Positions 32,546 through 40,673 of a stretch of 64,000 bases of DNA are shown piece by piece. The DNA is from Leisingera sp. ANG59 (GTDB lineage Bacteria; Pseudomonadota; Alphaproteobacteria; Rhodobacterales; Rhodobacteraceae). Position numbers and translations under genes: made by a program. The stretch lies in the NCBI RefSeq assembly GCF_013317235.1, contig NZ_WLCM01000002.1:1-64000 (forward strand). Direction: 5' to 3'. The notes beneath the pieces are model-generated. The model was not told where the DNA came from. It was given only the letters and a program-made list of their open reading frames with translations, and ran no database searches. Position 1 is the stretch's first letter; the number at the start of each line of letters is the position of its first letter.

Positions 32546-33730
32546 ATGTTCCAGCCCTTCTTTGAAAACCTGCGCAAGGCGTCCATTCCGGTCAGCTTGC
32601 GCGAGTACCTTACCTTTCTGGAGGGGATGAAGGCGGGGCTGGCCACCTATGACATCGAGGCCTTCTACTTCCTCGCCCGCGCCGCGATGGTGAAGGACGA
32701 GCGCAACATCGACAAGTTCGACCGCGCCTTTGCCGCCACCTTCGAGGGGCTGGAGGCGATTCCGGCGGACGCGGTGATGGAGGCCGTCGACATTCCCGAG
32801 GACTGGCTGCGCAAGATGGCGGAAAAGCACCTGAGCGCAGAAGAAAAGGCCGAGATCGAGGCGCTCGGCGGCTTCGACAAGCTGATGGAAACCCTGAAGG
32901 AGCGGCTGAAGGAACAGCAGGGCCGCCACCAGGGCGGCAGCAAGTGGATCGGCACCGCCGGCACCTCCCCCTTTGGCGCCTATGGCTACAATCCCGAGGG
33001 CGTGCGCATCGGCCAGGACAAGAGCCGCCACCAGCGCGCGGTCAAGGTCTGGGACAAGCGCGAGTTCAAAAACCTCGACGGCGATGTCGAACTCGGCACC
33101 CGCAACATCAAGGTGGCGCTGAAGCGCCTGCGCCGCTGGGTCCGCGAAGGCGCGCAGGAGGAGCTGGATCTGGACGGCACCATCCGCTCCACCGCCGAGC
33201 ACGGCTATCTGGATGTGAAGACACGGCCGGAGCGGCACAACGCGGTGAAGGTGCTGCTGTTCCTGGATGTGGGCGGCTCGATGGACCCGCATATCCAGGT
33301 GGTGGAGGAGCTGTTCTCCGCCGCCCGCGCCGAGTTCAAGCACCTGGAATACTACTACTTCCACAACTGCCTGTATGAAGGCGTCTGGCGCGACAACCGC
33401 CGCCGCTGGAACGAGAAGATCCCCACCCACGAGGTGCTGCGCACCTACGGGCCGGATTACAAGTGCATCTTCGTCGGCGATGCCTCGATGTCGCCCTATG
33501 AGATCGCCTATCCCGGCGGCGCCAATGAACACTGGAACGAGGAAGCGGGCCAGGTCTGGCTGCAGCGCGCGCGCGAGGCCTGGGCGTCGAACCTGTGGAT
33601 CAACCCGGTGCCGGAGAAATACTGGGATTACACCCATTCGATCGGGATGATCCGGGAGATCTTTGAGGACCGGATGGTGCCGATGACACTGGACGGTCTG
33701 GAGCGCGGCATGCGGGAGCTGAGCCGCTAA
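32546..33730 (+). CDS. VWA-domain protein, CoxE-like
   Basis: A 394-residue protein with an N-terminal helical region, a linker (GQDKSRHQRAVKVWDKREFK) and a C-terminal von Willebrand A domain. The MIDAS motif is DVGGSM (Asp241-Ser245), a DxGxS form in which the first Ser of DxSxS is Gly. IFVGDASMSPYEI carries the later MIDAS residues. These proteins pair with MoxR ATPases, as upstream here. The likely role is maturation of an unidentified enzyme. The gene ends the MoxR-DUF2927-small protein-VWA group. Confidence 0.85.
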   Translation: MFQPFFENLRKASIPVSLREYLTFLEGMKAGLATYDIEAFYFLARAAMVKDERNIDKFDRAFAATFEGLEAIPADAVMEAVDIPEDWLRKMAEKHLSAEEKAEIEALGGFDKLMETLKERLKEQQGRHQGGSKWIGTAGTSPFGAYGYNPEGVRIGQDKSRHQRAVKVWDKREFKNLDGDVELGTRNIKVALKRLRRWVREGAQEELDLDGTIRSTAEHGYLDVKTRPERHNAVKVLLFLDVGGSMDPHIQVVEELFSAARAEFKHLEYYYFHNCLYEGVWRDNRRRWNEKIPTHEVLRTYGPDYKCIFVGDASMSPYEIAYPGGANEHWNEEAGQVWLQRAREAWASNLWINPVPEKYWDYTHSIGMIREIFEDRMVPMTLDGLERGMRELSR

Positions 33731-34047
33731 ACGGCAACGCCTCTGACAGCGCGAGGCTCCCGCGCCTGCAGGTGCAGCGGCTGACGCCGCCTCTCCTTGG
33801 CAGCCTTGGGCAGGATGCGCGCCGGACCACCAGGTCCGGCGCCGGGCCCAACCTGCAGGATGGCATTTTCAATGCAAGCCGGGCGGGCGGGAGCGCTGCT
33901 TGGCCGCTTGCCAGGCCCTCAACCGCACCCACCCCCGGTGCGCCCAGTGCTGCCTGCGGCAGTACTGCCGCAGGCTCCGGCGGTGTCCCGCCGCCGTGCC
34001 GTCAGCGGTTGATTGCGTCCCAGCCGATACCTAGGTGCTGTGGCGGT
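33731..34047. other. 317-base spacer with a palindromic hairpin
   Basis: No ribosome binding site or protein-like frame is seen. A perfect 24-base palindrome (33952-33975; GCCTGCGGCA, four-base centre, mirror) is the strongest element and may end the VWA-group transcript. Further small GC inverted repeats follow. An in-frame upward extension of the next gene through this region is Pro/Ala/Ser-rich noise. Confidence 0.5.
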
Positions 34048-35514
34048 ATGAGCAGCAGCACCCGGATAACAGGCCGCAATGCAGGCCCCGGCACCGGACA
34101 AGTCACCGGCCCCATCCTGATCCTCGATGATCTGCGTGATGGCCGGATGCATCTGGCGGCACTGTTCATTGTGCCCAAGGGCGCCGCCCTGCCTCCGGTG
34201 CTCCTGAACAGCGGCGAGGTGCAGCCGGAACCGCTGGCTGAGTATGACGTCTGCACCGTGCATCGGGCGCGGTTCAGCCTGCCTGCGGATCATCCCTCTG
34301 CCTACCAGTGGAAAGGCACGCGTTTTGCGCTGGCAGGCGGTTTTGGCGGCGATCTGCGGATCGCCTATGCCTCCTGCAACGGCGAGGAGCATGGCGACCT
34401 GGACCGCGACGGGGCCGAGCGCAACGCGATATGGGCAAGGATGGGCGCGGAGCATGCGGAACAGCCTTTCTCGCTGCTGCTGCATGGCGGCGATCAGATC
34501 TATGCGGATGAGGTGACACACGGCCATCCCCTTAGCGAAGACTGGCCGGACCGCATCCCCCGCGACCCCGCCCACGAGGAGCTGGGCGATCTGCGCCGCC
34601 ACCTGCGCGAGCGGTTCCTGCAGCGGTATCTGGCTATCTATGCCGCGCCGGAGTTTGCCTGGATCGCGGCGCGGGTGCCGTCGCTGATGCAATGGGACGA
34701 CCACGACATCTGCGACGGCTGGGGATCCTTGCGCCGTTCGCGCACCTATTCCCCGGTCGGCCAGGCCCTGTTTGCGGCGGCGCGGGAGGCAGCGCTGCTG
34801 TTCCAGCACGGCTGCTGCGAAGGCGATCTGCCCGCGCGGTTCTCTGATCCCGGAGGCAGCCACCTGGGCTGGCGCATCGAGGCGCCGGGGCTGCGCCTGC
34901 TGGCCCCCGACCTGCGCAGCGAGCGCAGCCGGCGGCGGGTGATGGCGCGGGGCGGCTGGCGGATGATGAAAACCGCCGCGGAGCAGCGCTTTGCCGGGCG
35001 CACGCTGCTGATGTCCAGCGTGCCGCTGCTGGGGCCGCGGCTGTCGCTGCTGGAGCTGCTGATGGTGCTGACGCCCAGAATGCAGAAATACGAGGACGAC
35101 CTGCGCGACCAGTGGCAGAGCCGGGCGCACCGGGCTTCCTGGCGGCGGATGCTGCGGCTGCTGCGGGACATGGCGGCGCAGGACGGCCAGCAGGTCACCG
35201 CCATCTCCGGCGAGATCCACCTAGCCGCGCGCGGCGAGATGGCGCTTGGCGGCGGAAAGCTGCTGCACCAGCTGGTGGCCTCGGGCATTTCCCACCGGGC
35301 GCCACCCCGGGCCTGGGCCAAGGTGCTGGGAATGCTGTCGCGGCTGGGCGACGCGCCCCTGCCCGGCCACCCCATCCGGATCCGCCAGATCCCCGGCCAG
35401 GCCGGGCGCTATGCGGCAGAGAGGAACTATCTGGTGCTGGAGCGGCAGGGCGCAGACTGGTCCGCCAGCTGGGAGCTGGAGCACTCAGGCCGGTCCGCAC
35501 CGCTGGCGCTGTAG
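34048..35514 (+). CDS. Alkaline phosphatase D-like metallophosphatase
   Basis: 488 residues from the ATG at 34048, the first start after the spacer with a recognisable N-terminal domain. PhoD-like motifs are IAYASCNGEEHGD, LLLHGGDQIYADE, LMQWDDHDICDGWGS and ISGEIHLAARGE, supplying the expected Asp/His/Asn metal ligands. Unlike classical PhoD there is no twin-arginine signal peptide, so it is probably cytoplasmic, of the PhoD-like type with unknown phosphoester substrate. It is monocistronic. Confidence 0.8.
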   Translation: MSSSTRITGRNAGPGTGQVTGPILILDDLRDGRMHLAALFIVPKGAALPPVLLNSGEVQPEPLAEYDVCTVHRARFSLPADHPSAYQWKGTRFALAGGFGGDLRIAYASCNGEEHGDLDRDGAERNAIWARMGAEHAEQPFSLLLHGGDQIYADEVTHGHPLSEDWPDRIPRDPAHEELGDLRRHLRERFLQRYLAIYAAPEFAWIAARVPSLMQWDDHDICDGWGSLRRSRTYSPVGQALFAAAREAALLFQHGCCEGDLPARFSDPGGSHLGWRIEAPGLRLLAPDLRSERSRRRVMARGGWRMMKTAAEQRFAGRTLLMSSVPLLGPRLSLLELLMVLTPRMQKYEDDLRDQWQSRAHRASWRRMLRLLRDMAAQDGQQVTAISGEIHLAARGEMALGGGKLLHQLVASGISHRAPPRAWAKVLGMLSRLGDAPLPGHPIRIRQIPGQAGRYAAERNYLVLERQGADWSASWELEHSGRSAPLAL

Positions 35515-35715
35515 GCGCAGCGCCACTGCTCGGGCGGCAACCGTTTTCTGTTCAACCCCAGGCGGATCATCTGCGGAAATCCGCCGCCGGGCACAGCCGC
35601 AGGCGCATGTCCGCCGACCCTGCCCGGCTGCGGTTGAACGGCCTGCCCGCCTGACGCTACCCAAGGGAAAAAGCCGTGGGGAAACAAGCCCGCCATTTCC
35701 GAGCAGGAGCATCGC

Positions 35716-36465
35716 GTGAGCGTGCCGCATCAAGACATTAAACAACGTGGCAGTGCACCTGCCGCAAGCGTGAAGCCGTTCCAGATCCGCGGGCGGTATT
35801 TCACCGCTGTTGCCCTGCGCCCCGAGGACGGGCCTCTGGATCAGGCGTTTTACGCCGCGCTGGACGCGCAGCTGCGCTGGAGCCCGCAATTCTTTGACAG
35901 CGCCCCGCTGATCCTGGACCTGGCGCAGGCGCCGGGGCTGAACCGGCCTGCTGAGATCCGGGCGCTGGCCGACAGCCTGCGCAGCCGTGATCTGGCGGTA
36001 TTCGGCGTGCAAAACGCCACCCCCGCACAGGCCGCTGCGGCAGAGGACGCCGGCCTGATCACGCTGGCCAGCGGCAAGGACGCGCCGCTGAACACCGGTC
36101 CCGGCCCCCGCCGGGAAATCCCCAAGAAATTGCGCCCGCCCCGGAATGTGGTGGTCACCCGGCCGGTGCGCTCCGGCCAGACGGTGGTAGCTGAGGGCGG
36201 CGATCTAGTGGTCGTCGGGCCTGTCAGCTCCGGCGCGGAACTGATCGCGCGAGGCAACATCCATGTCTACGGCCTGCTCAGGGGCCGTGCCATGGCCGGT
36301 GCGGAGGGCGACGAGAGCGCCCGTATCTTCTGCCAGCGGCTGGATGCGGAGCTGCTGGCGGTCGCGGGCCTCTATCGGACGAACGAGAATTTGGAGCCGG
36401 AACTATTGAACCGCGCAGCACAGGTTTTCCTGCGCGATGGCCGGCTGTGTGTGGAGGCACTGTAA
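35716..36465 (+). CDS. minC: Septum site-determining protein MinC
   Basis: A 249-residue protein from the GTG at 35716 (AGGAG 6 bases upstream). The N-terminal FtsZ-inhibiting domain has PFQIRGRYFTAVALRPEDG. A Pro/Lys-rich linker is followed by the beta-helix C-terminal domain with RSGQTVVAEGGDLVVVGPVS and GAELIARGNIHVYGLLRGRA, the core that binds MinD. MinC blocks FtsZ ring assembly away from midcell. Its stop overlaps the minD ATG by one base. Confidence 0.92.
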   Translation: MSVPHQDIKQRGSAPAASVKPFQIRGRYFTAVALRPEDGPLDQAFYAALDAQLRWSPQFFDSAPLILDLAQAPGLNRPAEIRALADSLRSRDLAVFGVQNATPAQAAAAEDAGLITLASGKDAPLNTGPGPRREIPKKLRPPRNVVVTRPVRSGQTVVAEGGDLVVVGPVSSGAELIARGNIHVYGLLRGRAMAGAEGDESARIFCQRLDAELLAVAGLYRTNENLEPELLNRAAQVFLRDGRLCVEAL

Positions 36466-37313
36466 TGAGCAAGGACCTGACTTTGGAACAACCGATGGGC
36501 CGGGTGATCGTCGTCACCTCAGGCAAGGGCGGCGTGGGCAAGACCACAACCTCGGCGGCGGTGGGCGCCGAGCTGGCGCGGCGCGGGCACAAGACGGTGG
36601 TGATCGATTTCGACGTGGGTTTGCGCAACCTGGACATGATCATGGGCTGCGAGCGCCGGGTGGTCTTTGACTTCATCAACGTGATCCAGGGCGACGCCAA
36701 GCTGAAGCAGGCGCTGATCCGTGACCGGCGGCTGGAGAATCTGGCGGTGCTGCCGACCTCGCAGACCCGCGACAAGGATGCGCTGACCAGGGACGGCGTC
36801 GCGAAGGTGCTGGAAGAGCTGCGCCAGGAGTTCGACTACATCATCTGCGACAGCCCCGCGGGGATCGAGCGCGGCGCCCAGATGGCAATGCATTTCGCCG
36901 ATGAGGCGATTGTCGTCACCAACCCCGAGGTGTCCTCGGTGCGTGACAGCGACCGGGTGCTGGGATTGCTGAACAGCATCACCGAACGGGCCGGGAAAAC
37001 CGGTGCCGAGCCGGTCAAGGCGCAGGTTCTGATCACCCGCCACGACAAGGCCCGCGTCGACAGCGGCGAAATGATGACGGTGGAGGACGTGCTGGAGGTT
37101 CTGGCGGTGCCGCTGCTGGGGATCATCCCCGAGAGCAAGGCAGTGCTGCGCGCCTCCAACCTCGGCGTGCCGGTGGTGCTGGATGACCCGTCTGCGGCGG
37201 CCGCCGCCTATGAAGACGCCGTCGGCCGGCTGATCGGCGAGCAGATCGAGATGCGGATTGCCGCGGACCCGCGCCGCGGGCTGCTGCAGCGGCTGTTCCG
37301 GCGGACGGTATAA
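36465..37313 (+). CDS. minD: Septum site-determining protein MinD
   Basis: 282 residues from the ATG at 36465, overlapping the minC stop (TAATG). The deviant Walker A is KGGVGKTT (21-28), with DFDVGLRNLDMIMG and the FDYIICDSPAGIERGAQ switch. The C-terminal amphipathic segment GLLQRLFRR is the membrane-targeting helix. MinD recruits MinC to the membrane and is driven to oscillate by MinE. All conserved residues are present. Confidence 0.96.
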   Translation: MSKDLTLEQPMGRVIVVTSGKGGVGKTTTSAAVGAELARRGHKTVVIDFDVGLRNLDMIMGCERRVVFDFINVIQGDAKLKQALIRDRRLENLAVLPTSQTRDKDALTRDGVAKVLEELRQEFDYIICDSPAGIERGAQMAMHFADEAIVVTNPEVSSVRDSDRVLGLLNSITERAGKTGAEPVKAQVLITRHDKARVDSGEMMTVEDVLEVLAVPLLGIIPESKAVLRASNLGVPVVLDDPSAAAAAYEDAVGRLIGEQIEMRIAADPRRGLLQRLFRRTV

Positions 37314-37317
37314 GCGG

Positions 37318-37584
37318 ATGTTCGGATTTTCCTTCCGCCCCCGCAAAGCGGCGTCAGCCAGTACCGCCAAGGAACGGCTGCAGATCCTGCTGGCGCATGA
37401 ACGCAGCGGCCACGGCAGCGCCCGCCCCGACTGCCTGCCGCAGCTGCAGCGCGAAATCCTGGACGTGATCCGCCGCCACATGCAGATCGGCGACGAGGCG
37501 ATCGACATCCGCATGGAGCGCGGCGACGAGCTGTCGAGCCTGGAGATCAACATCGAGTTCCCCGGCAAATTGGGGGTGAACTAG
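37318..37584 (+). CDS. minE: Cell division topological specificity factor MinE
   Basis: 88 residues from the ATG at 37318, five bases after the minD stop. MinE features: an N-terminal amphipathic MFGFSFRP, the MinD-activating helix TAKERLQILLAHERSG, and the dimerisation domain LQREILDVIRRHMQI and LEINIEFP. MinE stimulates MinD ATPase and confines division inhibition to the poles. It completes a compact minCDE operon. Confidence 0.95.
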   Translation: MFGFSFRPRKAASASTAKERLQILLAHERSGHGSARPDCLPQLQREILDVIRRHMQIGDEAIDIRMERGDELSSLEINIEFPGKLGVN

Positions 37585-38043
37585 AGCCGCCCTCCGGGAC
37601 CGCGGGACCGCCCCGGGCATTTCACCGAGGGGCAATCCTGTAGGCCCCGGAAATCTGAACAAGGGGCTGCCATCCGGCGGCCCCGGACACTTAAGAATAT
37701 CCGGCGCAGAGTCCCCACCCCTATCCTGCGCCGGGTAAGGGCAGGTAAATCCTGTCCGTGCTGTCATGGGCCTTCCGCATTTTCCCTGCCGAAGGCCCAT
37801 GACACATTAAGTGTCCCCAGCCGTTCGCAGCGGGTGGCGCGCTGCAAAAGGCTGATCTGCCGTCAGCTGGACGCTGCCATTGGAGAAGACCTTTGCCGTC
37901 ATGGGCGGTTTGGCCCGGCCCGGCATTGATCCCAGCCGCTATGCCGCATTGCAGGATGCTGTGACGGCCAGCGGCCGGCCCTCGGCCCCGGACGCACCCT
38001 TGGCCGGAGGCGAGCGGGCGACACCGGCGGGAGCGCGCTGCGC
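37585..38043. other. 459-base stretch with nested inverted repeats and no supported gene
   Basis: A 14-bp stem (37762-37775 with 37791-37804, TGTCATGGGCCTTC) is nested inside an outer 10-base inverted repeat (GGACACTTAA at 37685-37694, TTAAGTGTCC at 37807-37816). A short open frame, about 37850-38046 plus, ending at TAG next to the ThrE gene, could be a remnant, but no start signal or family is recognised. The inner hairpin may end min operon transcription. Confidence 0.5.
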
Positions 38044-39216
38044 CTAGCTGGCGAGGTTGCGGTTCTTCTGCGAATAGAGCGCCAGCGCCGTCACCTGCCC
38101 CGCCACGATGGCCGAGAACATCAAAAGCGCCGACAGGCCGATGCTGGCATCCGCCATCAGCGTCTCGTTGAACAGCGATTGCGTTGCGCTCATCAGCACC
38201 CGGCTGCCGGGGACCAGGATCAGGATGCCCTGCACGATATAGATGGCGCCGGTCAGGTTCAGCGTCTTGGCGAGCCAGGTGCCGTAAAGCGTGATGCACA
38301 TGGCAGTGACCCAGGTCCCGACGATCCAGCCGCCGCCAAAGCCCAGGTAAAGCGGCCCCCACATGCCCAGCACGGTGACCGGCAGCGCCCGCAGGATGTC
38401 GACCATGCGGGCGTTGAAGATCACGCCAATGGAGAACGACAGTGCGGGCAGCGCCAGATAGGGCATCCACCACAGCACTTCGTTCACGTTCTCCACATGC
38501 GGCGCCGCCCCCCAAAGCGCCGCGCCGATGCTGACGCCGATGTAGATGCCGATGAACAGTTTCATCAGCACGAAGATCGACTGGGCAAACAGGCTGGAGC
38601 CGGAGATCACATCGTTGAAGGCCAGGCATTCCAGCGAGTTGGCAATCGACAGCCCAGGCACAAACAGCACGATGGCGGCGATGCAGGTGCCCCAGACCGG
38701 CACCTCCACCCCCATGCTGCTGACCAGCGAGACCGCCAGCCCCGCAACCAGCGCCGACAGGAATTCGACCAGGATCACCCGGTCGCCGCGGCAGAACAGC
38801 TGGCAGAGCCAGACCAGGAAGCCCAGCACCGCCGACAGCGCAATCGTTGTGAGCGCGCTGCCGATCAGGGTCAGGAAGGCGGGCGGGATAGCGATATTGG
38901 CCAGCATGATCAGCCAGCCGGGATAACGCCCCGGCTCCTCAATCCCCGGATCCTCCACCGCGTTGATGCGGATGATGGTGCGGGCCAGGAGGCTGAGGTT
39001 GATCTGAGCAGGCTCCAGGCGGCGGATGATGAACTGGTTGTCCTCGTCCGGGAACTGGCAGGAGATCGACGTGGGGGTGGCCTGCACGATCACGTTGATG
39101 CCCTGCTTCCTGGCATAGAACTGCAGGTATTTCTCGATCTTGTAGGGCGCGCAGCCGCTGCGGTGCAGGGTCTCGCCGGTGTCGGCGATGTTGCGGAGCT
39201 GTGAGAGCGGTGCCAT
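38044..39216 (-). CDS. Threonine/serine exporter family protein (ThrE-like)
   Basis: A 390-residue membrane protein that fuses both ThrE domains. The N-terminal DUF1212 part begins RNIADTGETLHRSGCAPYKI and includes ATPTSISCQF; the C-terminal part has about five more helices with FVPGLSIANSLECLAFNDVISG. About ten membrane segments in all. ThrE exports threonine and serine by proton antiport in Corynebacterium; the substrate in this group is not established. It is a single gene divergent from the M48 peptidase. Confidence 0.85.
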   Translation of the reverse strand: MAPLSQLRNIADTGETLHRSGCAPYKIEKYLQFYARKQGINVIVQATPTSISCQFPDEDNQFIIRRLEPAQINLSLLARTIIRINAVEDPGIEEPGRYPGWLIMLANIAIPPAFLTLIGSALTTIALSAVLGFLVWLCQLFCRGDRVILVEFLSALVAGLAVSLVSSMGVEVPVWGTCIAAIVLFVPGLSIANSLECLAFNDVISGSSLFAQSIFVLMKLFIGIYIGVSIGAALWGAAPHVENVNEVLWWMPYLALPALSFSIGVIFNARMVDILRALPVTVLGMWGPLYLGFGGGWIVGTWVTAMCITLYGTWLAKTLNLTGAIYIVQGILILVPGSRVLMSATQSLFNETLMADASIGLSALLMFSAIVAGQVTALALYSQKNRNLAS

Positions 39217-39377
39217 GTGCCGGAAGCCGTTGTTCTGTGGTGTCTCGGGGTCCAGCCCCCTTAATGGATGCGGCGCGCGGCGGCGAGTGCGGATTTTGCA
39301 TGGCGGCCTGCGCTGGGTGCAAGGCTTCCGGGCCGCTGCCTCTTGCTGGCGGCGCGGTTTCGGCCCATATCTGGTGC

Positions 39378-40064
39378 ATGCTGCGCCTCTTGCCCATTCT
39401 TCTGGCCGTTCTCTATGGCCTTGTGATGTACCGGATTTCCGTCTGGCGCACCAACCGCGAGCTCGACCAGCGCTCCACCGAGCTGGCGGACCCGCGGCTG
39501 AAGCGGCTGACCGACCGGCTGGCGGCGGCGCTGAACATTGCCCGTATCCCGGTGCATATCTACGAAGTCGACCCGGTAAACGGGCTGGCGGCGCCGGACG
39601 GGCGGATCTTCATCACCCGCGGGTTCTACCGCAAGTACCAGAACGGCGAGGTCAGCGCCGAGGAATTGGCCTCGGTCATTGCCCATGAGCTGGGCCATGT
39701 GGCGCTGGGGCATGCCCGCAAGCGGATGATCGATTTCTCCGGCCAGAACGCGCTGCGCACCGCGCTGATGATGATCCTGGGCCGCTACATCCCCTTTATC
39801 GGGCCGTGGATTGCCGGGGTGCTGACCTCGCTGATCGCAGCGCGGCTGTCGCGCGGCGACGAGTATGAGGCGGATGAATATGCTGCGGCGCTGCTGACCA
39901 AGGCCGGGATCGGGCTGGCACCGCAGAAGAGCTTGTTTGCCAAGCTGGAAGAGCTGACGCAAGCGCGCGCCGGCATGGCGCCTGCCTGGCTGATGAGCCA
40001 CCCCAAGACCGAAGAGCGCATCGCCGCGCTGGAGCGGCTGGAAGACAAATGGGCCAAGGGCTGA
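39378..40064 (+). CDS. M48-family metalloprotease
   Basis: 228 residues from the ATG at 39378. An N-terminal membrane anchor (MLRLLPILLAVLYGLVMYRI) is followed by the catalytic zinc site HELGH (103-107) in SVIAHELGHVALGHARKRM, and a third-ligand region RGDEYEADEYAA. A second hydrophobic segment lies after the active site. It resembles HtpX/YcaL-type membrane zinc proteases. The ribosome binding site is weak, and an upstream extension has no family sequence. The substrate is unknown. Confidence 0.85.
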   Translation: MLRLLPILLAVLYGLVMYRISVWRTNRELDQRSTELADPRLKRLTDRLAAALNIARIPVHIYEVDPVNGLAAPDGRIFITRGFYRKYQNGEVSAEELASVIAHELGHVALGHARKRMIDFSGQNALRTALMMILGRYIPFIGPWIAGVLTSLIAARLSRGDEYEADEYAAALLTKAGIGLAPQKSLFAKLEELTQARAGMAPAWLMSHPKTEERIAALERLEDKWAKG

Positions 40065-40119
40065 ACCCGCGGCAAAGGCGGGATTGAGGGGCCGGCCCCT
40101 CAAACTCCCCGGAGTATTT

Positions 40120-40668
40120 TCACAAAGAAGAAGAGAGGGCCTTGGCGAGCCGCGGCAGGCGGGCTTTCTTCAGCAGCGGGCGGATCTCCCAGCTGCCGCC
40201 GGACAGGCGGTTGGCCTCGGCCAGAACCTCTGCCCCCAGCGCCTCCATGCCGGTGCTGTCCTGCAGCCAGATCCCGTAGAGCAGCTCGTCCGGCCCGAGG
40301 CGCTCCAGGCCTTCCTCTGCCAATGTGTGGCGCGGGAAGTCCTTGTTGTTGACGGTGACGATGGCGTCGGCGTGGCCAGCGATGGCGGTGGCCAGCACAT
40401 GGGTATCCGCGCTGTCTGGCAGCCAGAGGCGCGCCTCGACGCCCGGTGCCGGGGCAACCTCTGCCTTGGGCCAGTTGGCGCGGATCAGGGCAATCTCTGC
40501 CGTGGCCTGCGCCGCGCCCGCGGGGCCGAGTTTTACCGCCGCGCGTTCCCATTCGCCCAGGATCCGCGCGGACCAGAGCGGGGTGAAATGGCCGAGGCGC
40601 GCCGCGCCCAGCAGCATTTCCCGCATCACCGTCGGGTAGAGGACGCAAGTGTCGAGCAGCAGCTTCAC
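40120..40668 (-). CDS. PIN-domain protein beside an RNA methyltransferase
   Basis: A 182-residue PIN-domain nuclease-like protein. The acidic residues expected for Mg2+ binding are in LLLDTCVLYP (Asp6), DSADTHVLATA and IVTVNNKDFP. It resembles VapC-like toxins, but no antitoxin gene is adjacent. It lies five bases downstream of the RNA methyltransferase gene on the same strand, a conserved pair in Rhodobacteraceae. A role in RNA processing linked to that methyltransferase is more likely than a toxin. Confidence 0.75.
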   Translation of the reverse strand: MKLLLDTCVLYPTVMREMLLGAARLGHFTPLWSARILGEWERAAVKLGPAGAAQATAEIALIRANWPKAEVAPAPGVEARLWLPDSADTHVLATAIAGHADAIVTVNNKDFPRHTLAEEGLERLGPDELLYGIWLQDSTGMEALGAEVLAEANRLSGGSWEIRPLLKKARLPRLAKALSSSL

Positions 40669-40673
40669 CAGCG

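Noticed and set aside
37850-38046. Short plus-strand protein gene before the ThrE gene
   Set aside because: No start codon with a ribosome binding site and no recognised family; kept only as a possible remnant.
40120-40668. VapC toxin of a toxin-antitoxin pair
   Set aside because: No short antitoxin gene is next to it; the tight partner is an RNA methyltransferase.
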